This document shows positions 35,919-44,201 of a stretch of 64,000 nt of DNA, piece after piece. A program made the translations under genes and the position numbers. Position 1 is the first letter of the stretch, and each line of letters opens with the position of its first letter. Origin of the DNA: Bradyrhizobium sp. URHD0069 (lineage in GTDB: Bacteria > Pseudomonadota > Alphaproteobacteria > Rhizobiales > Xanthobacteraceae); contig NZ_JNIJ01000011.1 of the NCBI RefSeq assembly GCF_000701345.1, positions 1-64,000 of the forward strand, in the 5' to 3' direction. Under the pieces are notes generated by a model. That model had not been told where the DNA came from and ran no database searches. It saw only the letters and a list, made by a program, of their open reading frames with translations.

Positions 35919-36665
35919 ATGAAACCAGTGATTCCAAGCGACCCGACCTCCGTGCCGGTTCAAACCGAGGCCGTCGATGCGGGCCGCGAGGAGCCCTCGC
36001 TGCACGGCGAGATCCTGGCGCGATTGCGGGACTACATCGTGGAGGGCAACATCCCGGATGGCGGCCGTGTGCCGGAGCGTCAGCTGTGTTCCATGTTTGG
36101 GATTTCCCGCACGCCGTTGCGCGAGGCTTTGAAGGTTTTGGCGTCGGAAGGGCTGGTCGATCTGCTGCCCAATCGCGGTGCGCGCGTCAGGCAATTGAGC
36201 GAGCGCGAACTGGGCGAGCTCTTTGACGTCATGGGCGGACTGGAGAGTCTTGCCGGACGTCTGGCATGCGAAAACATCACTGATGAGGAAATCGCGGAAA
36301 TCGAGCGGCTGCATTACGAAATGTACGGTTTTTACCTACATCGCGACATGCACGGCTACTTCCGCATCAACCAGCTCATCCATCAGAAAATTGTCGAGGC
36401 GTCCCGCAACGCTACTTTGCTGGCGACTTATGGCAATTTCGCCGGCCGGATACGTCGCATTCGCTATTCCGCCAATTTTGCGCGCAAACGTGAGCGCTGG
36501 GGCGAAGCGATGCGTGAGCATGAAATGATCCTCGAGGCGCTGCGGCGGCGAGCAGGCAGCGAGCTCAGCGACATCCTCTTCCACCATCTGCGCAATAAGC
36601 GGACCGCCGCGATCGAGCATTTGAGCGAGGCAGACGCTGCTCTCTCCTCGCCCGTTCCGGCCTGA
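35919..36665 (+). CDS. GntR-family (FadR/FCD) transcriptional regulator
   Basis: 248 residues from ATG 35919. The winged helix is LHGEILARLRDYIVEGNIPDGG followed by VPERQLCSMFGISRTPLREALKVLASEGLV. The C-terminal FCD helical domain (HRDMHGYFRINQLIHQKIVEA, HEMILEALRRR) binds carboxylate ligands through a metal. It resembles regulators such as GlcC and LldR. It lies between the divergent aminotransferase gene and the 2-hydroxyacid dehydrogenase gene, so it probably controls both in response to a hydroxyacid. Confidence 0.9.
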   Translation: MKPVIPSDPTSVPVQTEAVDAGREEPSLHGEILARLRDYIVEGNIPDGGRVPERQLCSMFGISRTPLREALKVLASEGLVDLLPNRGARVRQLSERELGELFDVMGGLESLAGRLACENITDEEIAEIERLHYEMYGFYLHRDMHGYFRINQLIHQKIVEASRNATLLATYGNFAGRIRRIRYSANFARKRERWGEAMREHEMILEALRRRAGSELSDILFHHLRNKRTAAIEHLSEADAALSSPVPA

Positions 36666-36813
36666 TCCGCTCACGGACAGAGTCCTCGCGGTAGTCCAGA
36701 TCATTTTATTTTGAATTCATAATTTCAGAAAATACGAAAATAATTGCATTTCCAATGCTTTCGAATTAGGGAGCAGAATCGTAAGTCTTCGTAGCGGCCG
36801 ACTGGGGTCCCAG

Positions 36814-39762
36814 ATGTCGAATTCAGGCTTCCCGCGGCTTGAACAGCGGCTTCGAGCGAATACCACCGGCGAGGTCTTGTTCGATTCGTTCAGCCGCGGT
36901 CGCTATGCGACCGACGCCTCATTCTACCAGATCATGCCACTGGGAGTCGTAGTTCCCCGGACTATGGATGAGGCGCTGCGGGCGCTGGCAATATGCCGCG
37001 ACGACGGCAAGATCGTCACGCCGCGTGGCGGCGGAACCTCGCAATGCGGTCAAACCGTCAATGACGGCATCGTTATCGATCTTTCCAAACATCTGAATCG
37101 CATCATCTCGCTCGACGTCGAAAACCGCAGCTGCGTGGTCGAACCGGGGATCGTGCTCGACGACCTCAACCGGCAGCTGAAGAAACACGGGCTGTGGTTT
37201 CCGGTCGACGTTTCCACCGCGTCCCGCGCCACCATCGGCGGCATGGCCGGCAACAACTCCTGTGGCGGTCGTTCGCTGCGCTATGGCACGATGCGCGACA
37301 ACACGCTGTCGATGGACGCAGCCCTTGCCGACGGCACCCTGTTGCATTTCGGCGAGGTGCCGCGCGATCTCGTGCGAGTGAATTCGAGTGACATCGGCCC
37401 GGATCTATTTCGCGATATGCTTGCGCTCGGCGCGCGTGAAGCCGGCGAGATCGCCGAAAGATTTCCAAAAGTGCAGCGCCGCGTCGGAGGATATAATCTC
37501 GATGCACTGGTGCCGCGCAACGCGCCAAACAATATGGCGCACCTGCTGGTCGGCTCCGAAGGCACGCTGGCCTTCACGACGCAGGTTGAACTGAAACTTT
37601 GGCCGGTCATTCGCAACAAAGTCTTGGGCGTCTGCCACTTCGGCAGCTTCTACGAGGCGATGGATGCCGCACGGCATCTGGTGAAGCTGCGGCCGATTGC
37701 GGTGGAGTTGGTCGATCGCACCATGCTGGCGCTTGGCCGCGAGATCGTGATGTTCCAACCGATCATCGGCGCAGCGGTACGCGGCGATCCCGATGCGGTC
37801 TTGATTGTCGAATTCGCGGAGGAAGATCAGGCCGAAAACCTCATGCGCCTGAAGCAGCTTGGCGAATTATTGGCCGATCTCGGTTTCGGCTGGAACCATC
37901 CGCAACGCAAATGGGGCGGCGTGGTCGAGATAACCGAGCCCGCGCTGCAGATCGCCATCGCCGAATTCCGCGCCGCAGGCCTCAATGTCATGATGTCGAT
38001 GAAGCAGGAGGGCAAGCCGGTCTCGTTCGTCGAGGACTGCGCGGTACCGCTTTCGCATCTTGCAGACTATACCGAACGGCTCAACGGCATCTTTGCCAAG
38101 CACGGCACCCAAGGCACCATGTATGCGCACGCCTCGGAAGGCTGCCTGCATGTGCGCCCCGTCCTCAATCTGAAACTCGAAAAAGACGTCAAGGCGATGC
38201 GGGCTATCGCCGAAGAAACCTTTGCGATGGTGCGCGAATACAAGGGATCGCATTCCGGCGAGCACGGCGATGGCCTCGTGCGATCGGAGTTTCACGAGGC
38301 GATGTTCGGTTCGCGCATCATCGCCGATTTCAGGGAGGTCAAGCAGCGCTTCGATCCGTATAATGTGCTCAATCGCGGCAAGATCGTCGATCCGCCCAAG
38401 ATGGACGATCGCTCGCTGTTTCGCTATCCGGCGGACTACCGTGTCGGTGAATTGAAAACGGTGCTCGACTGGTCCGCCTATCCCGGCGCTGGTGGCGGCT
38501 TCCAGGGTGCCGTCGAGATGTGCAACAACAATGGCGCCTGCCGCAAACTCGAAGGCGGCGTGATGTGCCCGTCTTATCGCGCCACCCGCAACGAGAAAGA
38601 CGTCACACGTGGACGCGCCAATACGCTGCGGCTTGCGATCTCCGGGCAGCTTGGCCCCGATGCCCTCGCCTCTGACGAGATGATGGACACTTTAAAGCTC
38701 TGCGTTTCCTGCAAGGCATGCCGTCACGAATGTCCGACCGGCGTCGACATGGCCAAGATGAAGATCGAAGTTCTTGCCGCGCGTGCCATGAAGCAGGGGC
38801 TTTCGCTCCGAGATCGCATGGTGGGCTTCCTGCCGCATTATGCGACGCTGGTCTCGCGCCTCGCGCCGCTTGCCAATTGGCGCAACAACAGCCCCTTGCT
38901 GCGGATGCTGTTCGAAAAAATAGCCGGCATCAGCGCGCAACGCGCGTTGCCGAAGTGGCGGCGCGATGTGTTCAGGCCTGACTTCGACGCGATCGGCCCG
39001 CCCGACGGCCGCGAGGTCGTGCTGTTCGCCGATACCTTCAACCGTACGTACGAGCGCGAAAACCTAGACGCCGCGCTGCGCGTGCTGGTCGAAGGCGGCT
39101 ACCGTGTTCACATCCCAAAGTCGGCGGACAGTGCCAGGCCATTGTGCTGCGGGCGGACGTTCCTTTCGGCCGGCTTGGTTGATCACGCACGCACTGAGCT
39201 CGACCGGCTGGTCACCACTTACGCGCCATTCGCTCTGCGCGGCGTGCCCATCCTCGGTCTGGAACCGAGCTGTCTGTTGACGCTGCGCGACGAACTGCTG
39301 TCGCTGCGCTCCGACGAGATCGCAAAAAGCATCAGCGCGCACGCGTTGTTATTCGAGGAATTTCTGGTTCGCGAAGCTGAGGCCGGCCTGCTGCGGCTGC
39401 CGCTCGGTCCACTCGCCGGGAAAGCTCTCGTGCACGGCCACTGCCATCAAAAATCGTTCGGTGCATTCAAATCGGTCGAGGAGGTGCTTCGGTTGGTTCC
39501 CAACTTGCATGTCGAAACCATCGAATCGAGCTGTTGCGGCATGGCCGGCGCCTTCGGCTACGGCGCGGACACCTATCGGGCGTCGATGGAGATGGCCGAA
39601 CTATCGCTGCTGCCGGCGGTGCGGCGCGCGGACGCCGCGGCGCTGATTGTGGCCGACGGGACGTCGTGCCGACATCAGATTAAGGACGGCGCCGAGCGTA
39701 GCGCCCTTCACGTCGCGCGCGTGCTAGCGATGAGCCTCGACAGCGCGCGATCCAACCCTTAA
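36814..39762 (+). CDS. FAD- and Fe-S-containing D-2-hydroxyacid dehydrogenase (GlcD-GlcF-like fusion)
   Basis: 982 residues. Residues about 45-260 are the PCMH-type FAD domain (TPRGGGTSQCGQTVNDG, GGMAGNNSCGGRSLRYG); about 270-540 the FAD-oxidase C domain (GSHSGEHGDGLVRSEF). Then come the iron-sulfur segment CVSCKACRHECPTGVD and two CCG-type cysteine-rich modules (CCGRTFLSAGLV, SSCCGMAGAFGY). The arrangement is that of YdiJ-like D-lactate/D-2-hydroxyglutarate or glycolate dehydrogenases feeding electrons to the quinone pool. An AT-rich promoter region precedes it, and a GlcG-like gene follows 29 bp later. Confidence 0.88.
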   Translation: MSNSGFPRLEQRLRANTTGEVLFDSFSRGRYATDASFYQIMPLGVVVPRTMDEALRALAICRDDGKIVTPRGGGTSQCGQTVNDGIVIDLSKHLNRIISLDVENRSCVVEPGIVLDDLNRQLKKHGLWFPVDVSTASRATIGGMAGNNSCGGRSLRYGTMRDNTLSMDAALADGTLLHFGEVPRDLVRVNSSDIGPDLFRDMLALGAREAGEIAERFPKVQRRVGGYNLDALVPRNAPNNMAHLLVGSEGTLAFTTQVELKLWPVIRNKVLGVCHFGSFYEAMDAARHLVKLRPIAVELVDRTMLALGREIVMFQPIIGAAVRGDPDAVLIVEFAEEDQAENLMRLKQLGELLADLGFGWNHPQRKWGGVVEITEPALQIAIAEFRAAGLNVMMSMKQEGKPVSFVEDCAVPLSHLADYTERLNGIFAKHGTQGTMYAHASEGCLHVRPVLNLKLEKDVKAMRAIAEETFAMVREYKGSHSGEHGDGLVRSEFHEAMFGSRIIADFREVKQRFDPYNVLNRGKIVDPPKMDDRSLFRYPADYRVGELKTVLDWSAYPGAGGGFQGAVEMCNNNGACRKLEGGVMCPSYRATRNEKDVTRGRANTLRLAISGQLGPDALASDEMMDTLKLCVSCKACRHECPTGVDMAKMKIEVLAARAMKQGLSLRDRMVGFLPHYATLVSRLAPLANWRNNSPLLRMLFEKIAGISAQRALPKWRRDVFRPDFDAIGPPDGREVVLFADTFNRTYERENLDAALRVLVEGGYRVHIPKSADSARPLCCGRTFLSAGLVDHARTELDRLVTTYAPFALRGVPILGLEPSCLLTLRDELLSLRSDEIAKSISAHALLFEEFLVREAEAGLLRLPLGPLAGKALVHGHCHQKSFGAFKSVEEVLRLVPNLHVETIESSCCGMAGAFGYGADTYRASMEMAELSLLPAVRRADAAALIVADGTSCRHQIKDGAERSALHVARVLAMSLDSARSNP

Positions 39763-39791
39763 CCCCTCCCCGATCGGATAGGAACCCATTC

Positions 39792-40220
39792 ATGGCTGAA
39801 CTGACCCTCGACGTCGCCCGCAAGATTCTCGATGTAGCCCTCGCCAAAGGCGTCGAGAAGAAACTGAAACCCCTGGTCGTCACCGTTCTCGATGCACGCG
39901 GCTGCGTCAAGGCATCTGCCGCGCAAGACGGCACCAGCCTGCTGCGCAGCGAGATTGCCCATGGCAAGGCTTACGGAGCGCTGGCGATAGGCATGGGATC
40001 GCGGGCACTGTTCGAGCGCGCGCAGGAGCAGGCCTATTTCATTGACGCAGTGAACACGCTGGCGCAGGGCCGGCTGGTGCCGGTCCCCGGCGGCGTGCTG
40101 ATTCAAGACGGTGGTACTCTGCTCGGTGCGGTCGGAATCAGTGGCGACAGCTCGGACAATGATGAGGTCTGTGCAATCGCAGGCATCGAGGCCGCCGGAC
40201 TGAAGGCTAACGCGGGGTAG
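39792..40220 (+). CDS. GlcG/HbpS-family protein
   Basis: 142 residues. LTLDVARKILDVALAKGVEKKL, VVTVLDARGCVKASAAQDG and FIDAVNTLAQGRLVPVPGGVLI are the HbpS/GlcG signatures. Members bind haem or small ligands and often accompany glycolate or 2-hydroxyacid oxidases, as here. AGGAA precedes the ATG. It is cotranscribed with the dehydrogenase. The exact role in the family is not settled. Confidence 0.88.
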   Translation: MAELTLDVARKILDVALAKGVEKKLKPLVVTVLDARGCVKASAAQDGTSLLRSEIAHGKAYGALAIGMGSRALFERAQEQAYFIDAVNTLAQGRLVPVPGGVLIQDGGTLLGAVGISGDSSDNDEVCAIAGIEAAGLKANAG

Positions 40221-40355
40221 TTACCTCCCCCGGCCGTGACGGCTTGCGCTTTTCGCCAAGGGCGTGAAACCCTCCTTGGCATCCTCCGTCGTCACCAGCA
40301 ATGCGATGTAACTTTCGGTATAGGCGATGCTTTGATCGACCGATATCAAGAGCGA
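40221..40355 (-). pseudogene. C-terminal fragment of an enoyl-CoA hydratase
   Basis: On the minus strand 44 codons read SVDQSIAYTESYIALLVTTE followed by DAKEGFTPLAKSASRHGRGR and a TAA at 40221-40223. The TESxIxLLxTxDAKEGxxAFxxKR pattern is the C-terminal helix of crotonases. No start or N-terminus remains; the fragment begins at the stop codon of the molybdopterin oxidoreductase gene. Confidence 0.72.
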
Positions 40356-40356
40356 T

Positions 40357-42468
40357 TTAGCTATCCGGAATAGCTGACGGCGCAGCCTTCTTCACCCAGA
40401 CCTTGTTGTCGTGGAAAGCGGCACCGCCGATCGGCGCGACCGCCTCGGCGCCGGTGAGGGTGTTGATGCCGCGACCGCCGATATGAGCCTTGTTGGGATG
40501 AATCGATTCCGCAATCAACACGCCGCGGCGCACACCATCGAACAATTTTGCGGTCAGCGTCGTCTCGCCCCGGGTGTTGCCCAGGGTGACCACATCGCCG
40601 TCGGCGACGGCAAGCTGCGCGGCGTCGGCCGGATGGATCATCACGGTCGGCGCGCCTTCGCGCGCCTGAGATGACGGCGTTTCGTTGAAGCTGGTGTTGA
40701 GGAAACTGCGCGACGGACTGGTGGCGAGCCGGAACGGATGCGCCTCGTCGGCTTCCTCGATAATGGTCCAATGATCGGGCAGCGACGGCATCTTTTCCCA
40801 GGCGCCCATTAGTCCGGCATTGCCGATCGGAGGGTGCGCCCAATCCGCTCTGAAGTGAAACTTGCCGTCGGCATGCGCGAAGCCATCGAGGTAATGCGAG
40901 GTGCGGAAATCCGGCTGCAGGTCGCGCCACAGATCGGCCTCAAGCGTTTCGATGTCACCGTGACCGCTCTTTTTGAGGGTGGCGTCGATCAACTCGCGCG
41001 CCGACATTTCGAACCCAGGATGCACGGCGTTGAGACGGCGGCCGAGGCCCTGCAGCACCTCGTGATTCGACCGGCACTCGCCGGGGGAATCGATCAGCTT
41101 GGCACCGACCGAGATGTGCTGATGGCCGCCGCCGTAATAGAGATCGTCGTGCTCCATGAACATCGTCGCGGGCAGCACAATATCTGCCATGGCAGCGGTT
41201 TCGGTCATGAACTGCTCATGTACCGCCATGAACAGGTCCTCGCGCGCGAACCCCCGGTGCACCAGCGCCTGCTCCGGCGCGACCGCCATCGGATTGGTGT
41301 TTTGGATCAGCATGGCTTTGACAGGCGGGCCGCCTCTCAGCGCCTCTGCGTCGCCGGTCAGGATGCGGCCGATCTTGGATTGATCGAGCACTCGCGTGCT
41401 GCGGTCGATCGCGTCGTGTCCCTCAATCAGCGATTCATTGAACTTCCAGAGCGCGTAGTTATTGAAAAACGCGCCGCCGCCCTCGTACTGCCAGGCGCCG
41501 GTCACGGCCGGAATGCATAAGGCCGCGTGCATCTGCGCCGCGCCGTTGCGGCTGCGGGTGAAGCCATAACCGAGGCGGAAGAACGCACGCTTGGTTTCGC
41601 CGACCGTGCGGGCAAATGCCTCGATCTCTTGCACCGGCACACCGCAGATTGACGAGGCCCATTCCGGCGTGCGGGCCGCCAGATGCGCCTCGAGCTCGGC
41701 CGGACAATCGGTGTAGCGATCGAGATAAGCCCTATCGGCATAACCGTCACGAAACAGCACGTGCATGACACCGCAGGCGAAGGCGCCGTCGGTGCCCGGC
41801 CGCAAGATGACCTTGATGTCGGCCTGCTTCATGGTATCGTTATTGTAGATATCGATCGCCGCGATCTTTGCGCCACGTTCCTTCCGGGCGCGCATTGCGT
41901 GCGTCATTACGTTGACCTGGGTGTTCACCGGATTGGTGCCCCAGATCACGATCAGGTCGGAGACACCCATCTCGCGCGGATCGACGCCGGCGATCTTGCC
42001 AGTGCCGATGGCAAATCCGACGCGGGCGATGTTGGCGCAGATCGTGCTGTAGTAGCGGGAATATTTCTTCACATGCGCAAGGCGGTTGATGCCGTCGCGC
42101 ATCACCAGCCCCATCGTGCCGGCATAGTAATAGGGCCAAACCGATTGGGCGCCGAACTCACGTTCGGCTTCGTTGAACCGCGCGGCGATCTCGTCCAGCG
42201 CTTCGTCCCATGAAATCCGCGCGAATTGACCGGATCCCTTTGGCCCGGTCCGCCGCAGCGGGTGCATCAGCCGCTCGGGGTGATGGATGCGCTCGGCATA
42301 GCGGGCGACCTTGGCGCACACGACACCTGCCGTATAGCTCTGCAGCTTGGAGCCGCGCACCCGGCCGATGGTGGAACCATCGACCACCTCGATATCGAGC
42401 GCGCAGGCCGACGGGCAATCGTGCGGACACGTGGAATGCCGGATGTCGATCTTGGCCTGTTGGTTCAT
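40357..42468 (-). CDS. Mo-bisPGD oxidoreductase (DMSO reductase/formate dehydrogenase superfamily)
   Basis: 703 residues from ATG 42468. An N-terminal [4Fe-4S] motif is formed by Cys14, Cys18, Cys22 and Cys51 (STCPHDCPSAC then VVCAKVA). DLIVIWGTNPVNTQVN and a C-terminal LGNTRGETTLTAKLFDGVRRG dinucleotide-binding domain complete the MopB fold. There is no twin-arginine leader, so the enzyme is cytoplasmic. The Mo ligand residue and substrate are not certain. It is divergent from an orphan TctC-like gene. The promoter is in the 251-bp gap. Confidence 0.87.
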   Translation of the reverse strand: MNQQAKIDIRHSTCPHDCPSACALDIEVVDGSTIGRVRGSKLQSYTAGVVCAKVARYAERIHHPERLMHPLRRTGPKGSGQFARISWDEALDEIAARFNEAEREFGAQSVWPYYYAGTMGLVMRDGINRLAHVKKYSRYYSTICANIARVGFAIGTGKIAGVDPREMGVSDLIVIWGTNPVNTQVNVMTHAMRARKERGAKIAAIDIYNNDTMKQADIKVILRPGTDGAFACGVMHVLFRDGYADRAYLDRYTDCPAELEAHLAARTPEWASSICGVPVQEIEAFARTVGETKRAFFRLGYGFTRSRNGAAQMHAALCIPAVTGAWQYEGGGAFFNNYALWKFNESLIEGHDAIDRSTRVLDQSKIGRILTGDAEALRGGPPVKAMLIQNTNPMAVAPEQALVHRGFAREDLFMAVHEQFMTETAAMADIVLPATMFMEHDDLYYGGGHQHISVGAKLIDSPGECRSNHEVLQGLGRRLNAVHPGFEMSARELIDATLKKSGHGDIETLEADLWRDLQPDFRTSHYLDGFAHADGKFHFRADWAHPPIGNAGLMGAWEKMPSLPDHWTIIEEADEAHPFRLATSPSRSFLNTSFNETPSSQAREGAPTVMIHPADAAQLAVADGDVVTLGNTRGETTLTAKLFDGVRRGVLIAESIHPNKAHIGGRGINTLTGAEAVAPIGGAAFHDNKVWVKKAAPSAIPDS

Positions 42469-42719
42469 GTGCCGATAGCTATCATCAAAAACGGCGACAG
42501 CCGAGGGCATTTATCCGGTAGTCCGGAACGATCGTGCTATGCATTATGAGCTGGGATAAGGCTCATCTATCCGCTGGTTCTGGCCAGATTGGGTACACCG
42601 AACGGTATCTTTTATTCCTGCCGTGCACATCCAGTCTATCGTCGACAGCCGATTGCCGCTGCAGCTAGACTTCGCCAAACCAGTGCAACGCAAAACAAGA
42701 CTAAATCAGGGAGTTTGAA

Positions 42720-43697
42720 ATGACGGGCTCAAGGCTTGCGCTCGCGTTGGCGGCAGCTCTTGTTGCGACCCCAATTGCTGCGATTGCAGGTCTCGCGCAG
42801 GATTATCCAACGCGGCCGATCAAGATCATCGTTCCCTTCGGCGCCGGCGGCCCAGCAGACGTAACGGCCCGCTTGCTCAGCAATGTCCTGCAGGAGGGTT
42901 TCGGCCAACCGTTCGTGGTCGAGAACCGGACCGGTGCCGGCGGCGTCATCGGCACCCTCGAGGCCGTCAAATCGCCGGCCGACGGCTATACGCTGTTGAT
43001 GATGTCGAATACTCAGACGGCGAACGAATCGCTGGTGCCGACGCGCAAATATGAATTGATGCGCGATCTGGCGCCGATCGCGGCGATCAATTACTCCGAC
43101 CTCTTGATCGTCGTGCACCCGTCGGTGCCCGCAAGGACGCTGCAGGAATTCATCGCGCTCGCCAAATCGCAGCCGGGAAAGTTGAACTACGCTTCATCCG
43201 GCCAGGGCACGCCCTATCATATGGCCGGTGAGTTGTTCAAAAGCATGGCCGGCATCGATGTGGTGCACGTGCCCTACCGTAACAGCGGCGAGGCGCGCAG
43301 CGGCGTCATCGGCGGACAGGTGCAGGTGATGATCGACGCAGTTCCGGCGATGGCCCCCAATGTCGCAGAGAACCAGGTGCGGGCGCTCGCCACTACCGGC
43401 AAGGCGCGTTCAAGGGTGCTGCCGAACGTGCCGACGGCCAGCGAAGCCGGCGTGCCCGGCTACGAGGCGACCATCTGGCTCGGGTTGATGGCTCCATCAG
43501 GGACGCCGAAGCCAATCATCGACAAGCTGAACGCGGCGGTGAATGCCGTGGTCAAACGGCCGGACATCGTCAAGCTCTGGACCGAACAGGGCGCGGTGCC
43601 GATATCGATGACCCCGGAGGAGTTCGACAAACATTTGCGGGGCGATATTGTGAAATGGGCCGAGGTCGTCAAGAAATTCGGCGATAAGCCGCAATAG
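42720..43697 (+). CDS. orphan TctC/Bug-family periplasmic binding protein
   Basis: 325 residues with the signal peptide MTGSRLALALAAALVATPIAA. DYPTRPIKIIVPFGAGGPADVTARLL and NRTGAGGVIGTLEAVKSPADGYTLL are classic Bug motifs with the carboxylate-binding loop. No TctAB genes are next to it, as is common for Bug proteins; it might serve the TctAB pair 12 kb away or act as a sensor. It is followed 30 bp later by the molybdenum hydroxylase small subunit. Confidence 0.9.
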   Translation: MTGSRLALALAAALVATPIAAIAGLAQDYPTRPIKIIVPFGAGGPADVTARLLSNVLQEGFGQPFVVENRTGAGGVIGTLEAVKSPADGYTLLMMSNTQTANESLVPTRKYELMRDLAPIAAINYSDLLIVVHPSVPARTLQEFIALAKSQPGKLNYASSGQGTPYHMAGELFKSMAGIDVVHVPYRNSGEARSGVIGGQVQVMIDAVPAMAPNVAENQVRALATTGKARSRVLPNVPTASEAGVPGYEATIWLGLMAPSGTPKPIIDKLNAAVNAVVKRPDIVKLWTEQGAVPISMTPEEFDKHLRGDIVKWAEVVKKFGDKPQ

Positions 43698-43727
43698 CGT
43701 CAAACCAAGCTCAAGGTCTTATTCGCA

Positions 43728-44201
43728 ATGCCAAGTATTGGGTTCCGCCTCAATGGCGTCGAGACCGAAGTCGACGCCGATCCTGATCGTTCTCTGCTCG
43801 ATATTCTGCGCGGTCCCCTTCACATGACGGGCCCACACTTCGGGTGTGGTGCCAACGAATGCGGCGCCTGCAACGTCATCGTCGGCAACCACGCAGTGGC
43901 CGCGTGCGATACGCCGCTGTGGTCGGTCGCAGATAAGGACATCACCACTATCGAAGGCTTGGGAAGCGCGGAAAGGCCGCATCCCCTGCAGCGTGCGTTC
44001 ATTGCTGAGCAGGCCCTGCAGTGCGGCTACTGCGTGTCAGGCATATTGATGAGCGCCGCCGCGCTATTGAGACGAAACCCCAGTCCTACCGGCGAAGACG
44101 TCAAGGGCGCGCTGGATCGAAATCTGTGCCGTTGCGGGTCTCATAATCGCATGGTGCGGGCGGTGCTGCGCGCGGCGGCCGAGATGGCAGCCCCCCAATG
44201 A
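43728..44201 (+). CDS. [2Fe-2S] small subunit of a molybdenum hydroxylase
   Basis: 157 residues. The plant-type cluster is CGANECGACNV plus an earlier Cys, and the second cluster is QCGYCVSGI with NLCRCGSHNRMVRAV, as in CoxS/NicA/IorA subunits. It passes electrons from the molybdenum site. Its stop overlaps the start of the large subunit by 4 bp (ATGA). A FAD subunit is absent, as in the nicotinate and isoquinoline dehydrogenase group. Confidence 0.93.
   Translation: MPSIGFRLNGVETEVDADPDRSLLDILRGPLHMTGPHFGCGANECGACNVIVGNHAVAACDTPLWSVADKDITTIEGLGSAERPHPLQRAFIAEQALQCGYCVSGILMSAAALLRRNPSPTGEDVKGALDRNLCRCGSHNRMVRAVLRAAAEMAAPQ

Noticed and set aside
37599..38363. 254-codon plus-strand open frame
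   Set aside because: Arg/Gly-rich shadow inside the 2-hydroxyacid dehydrogenase gene in another frame.
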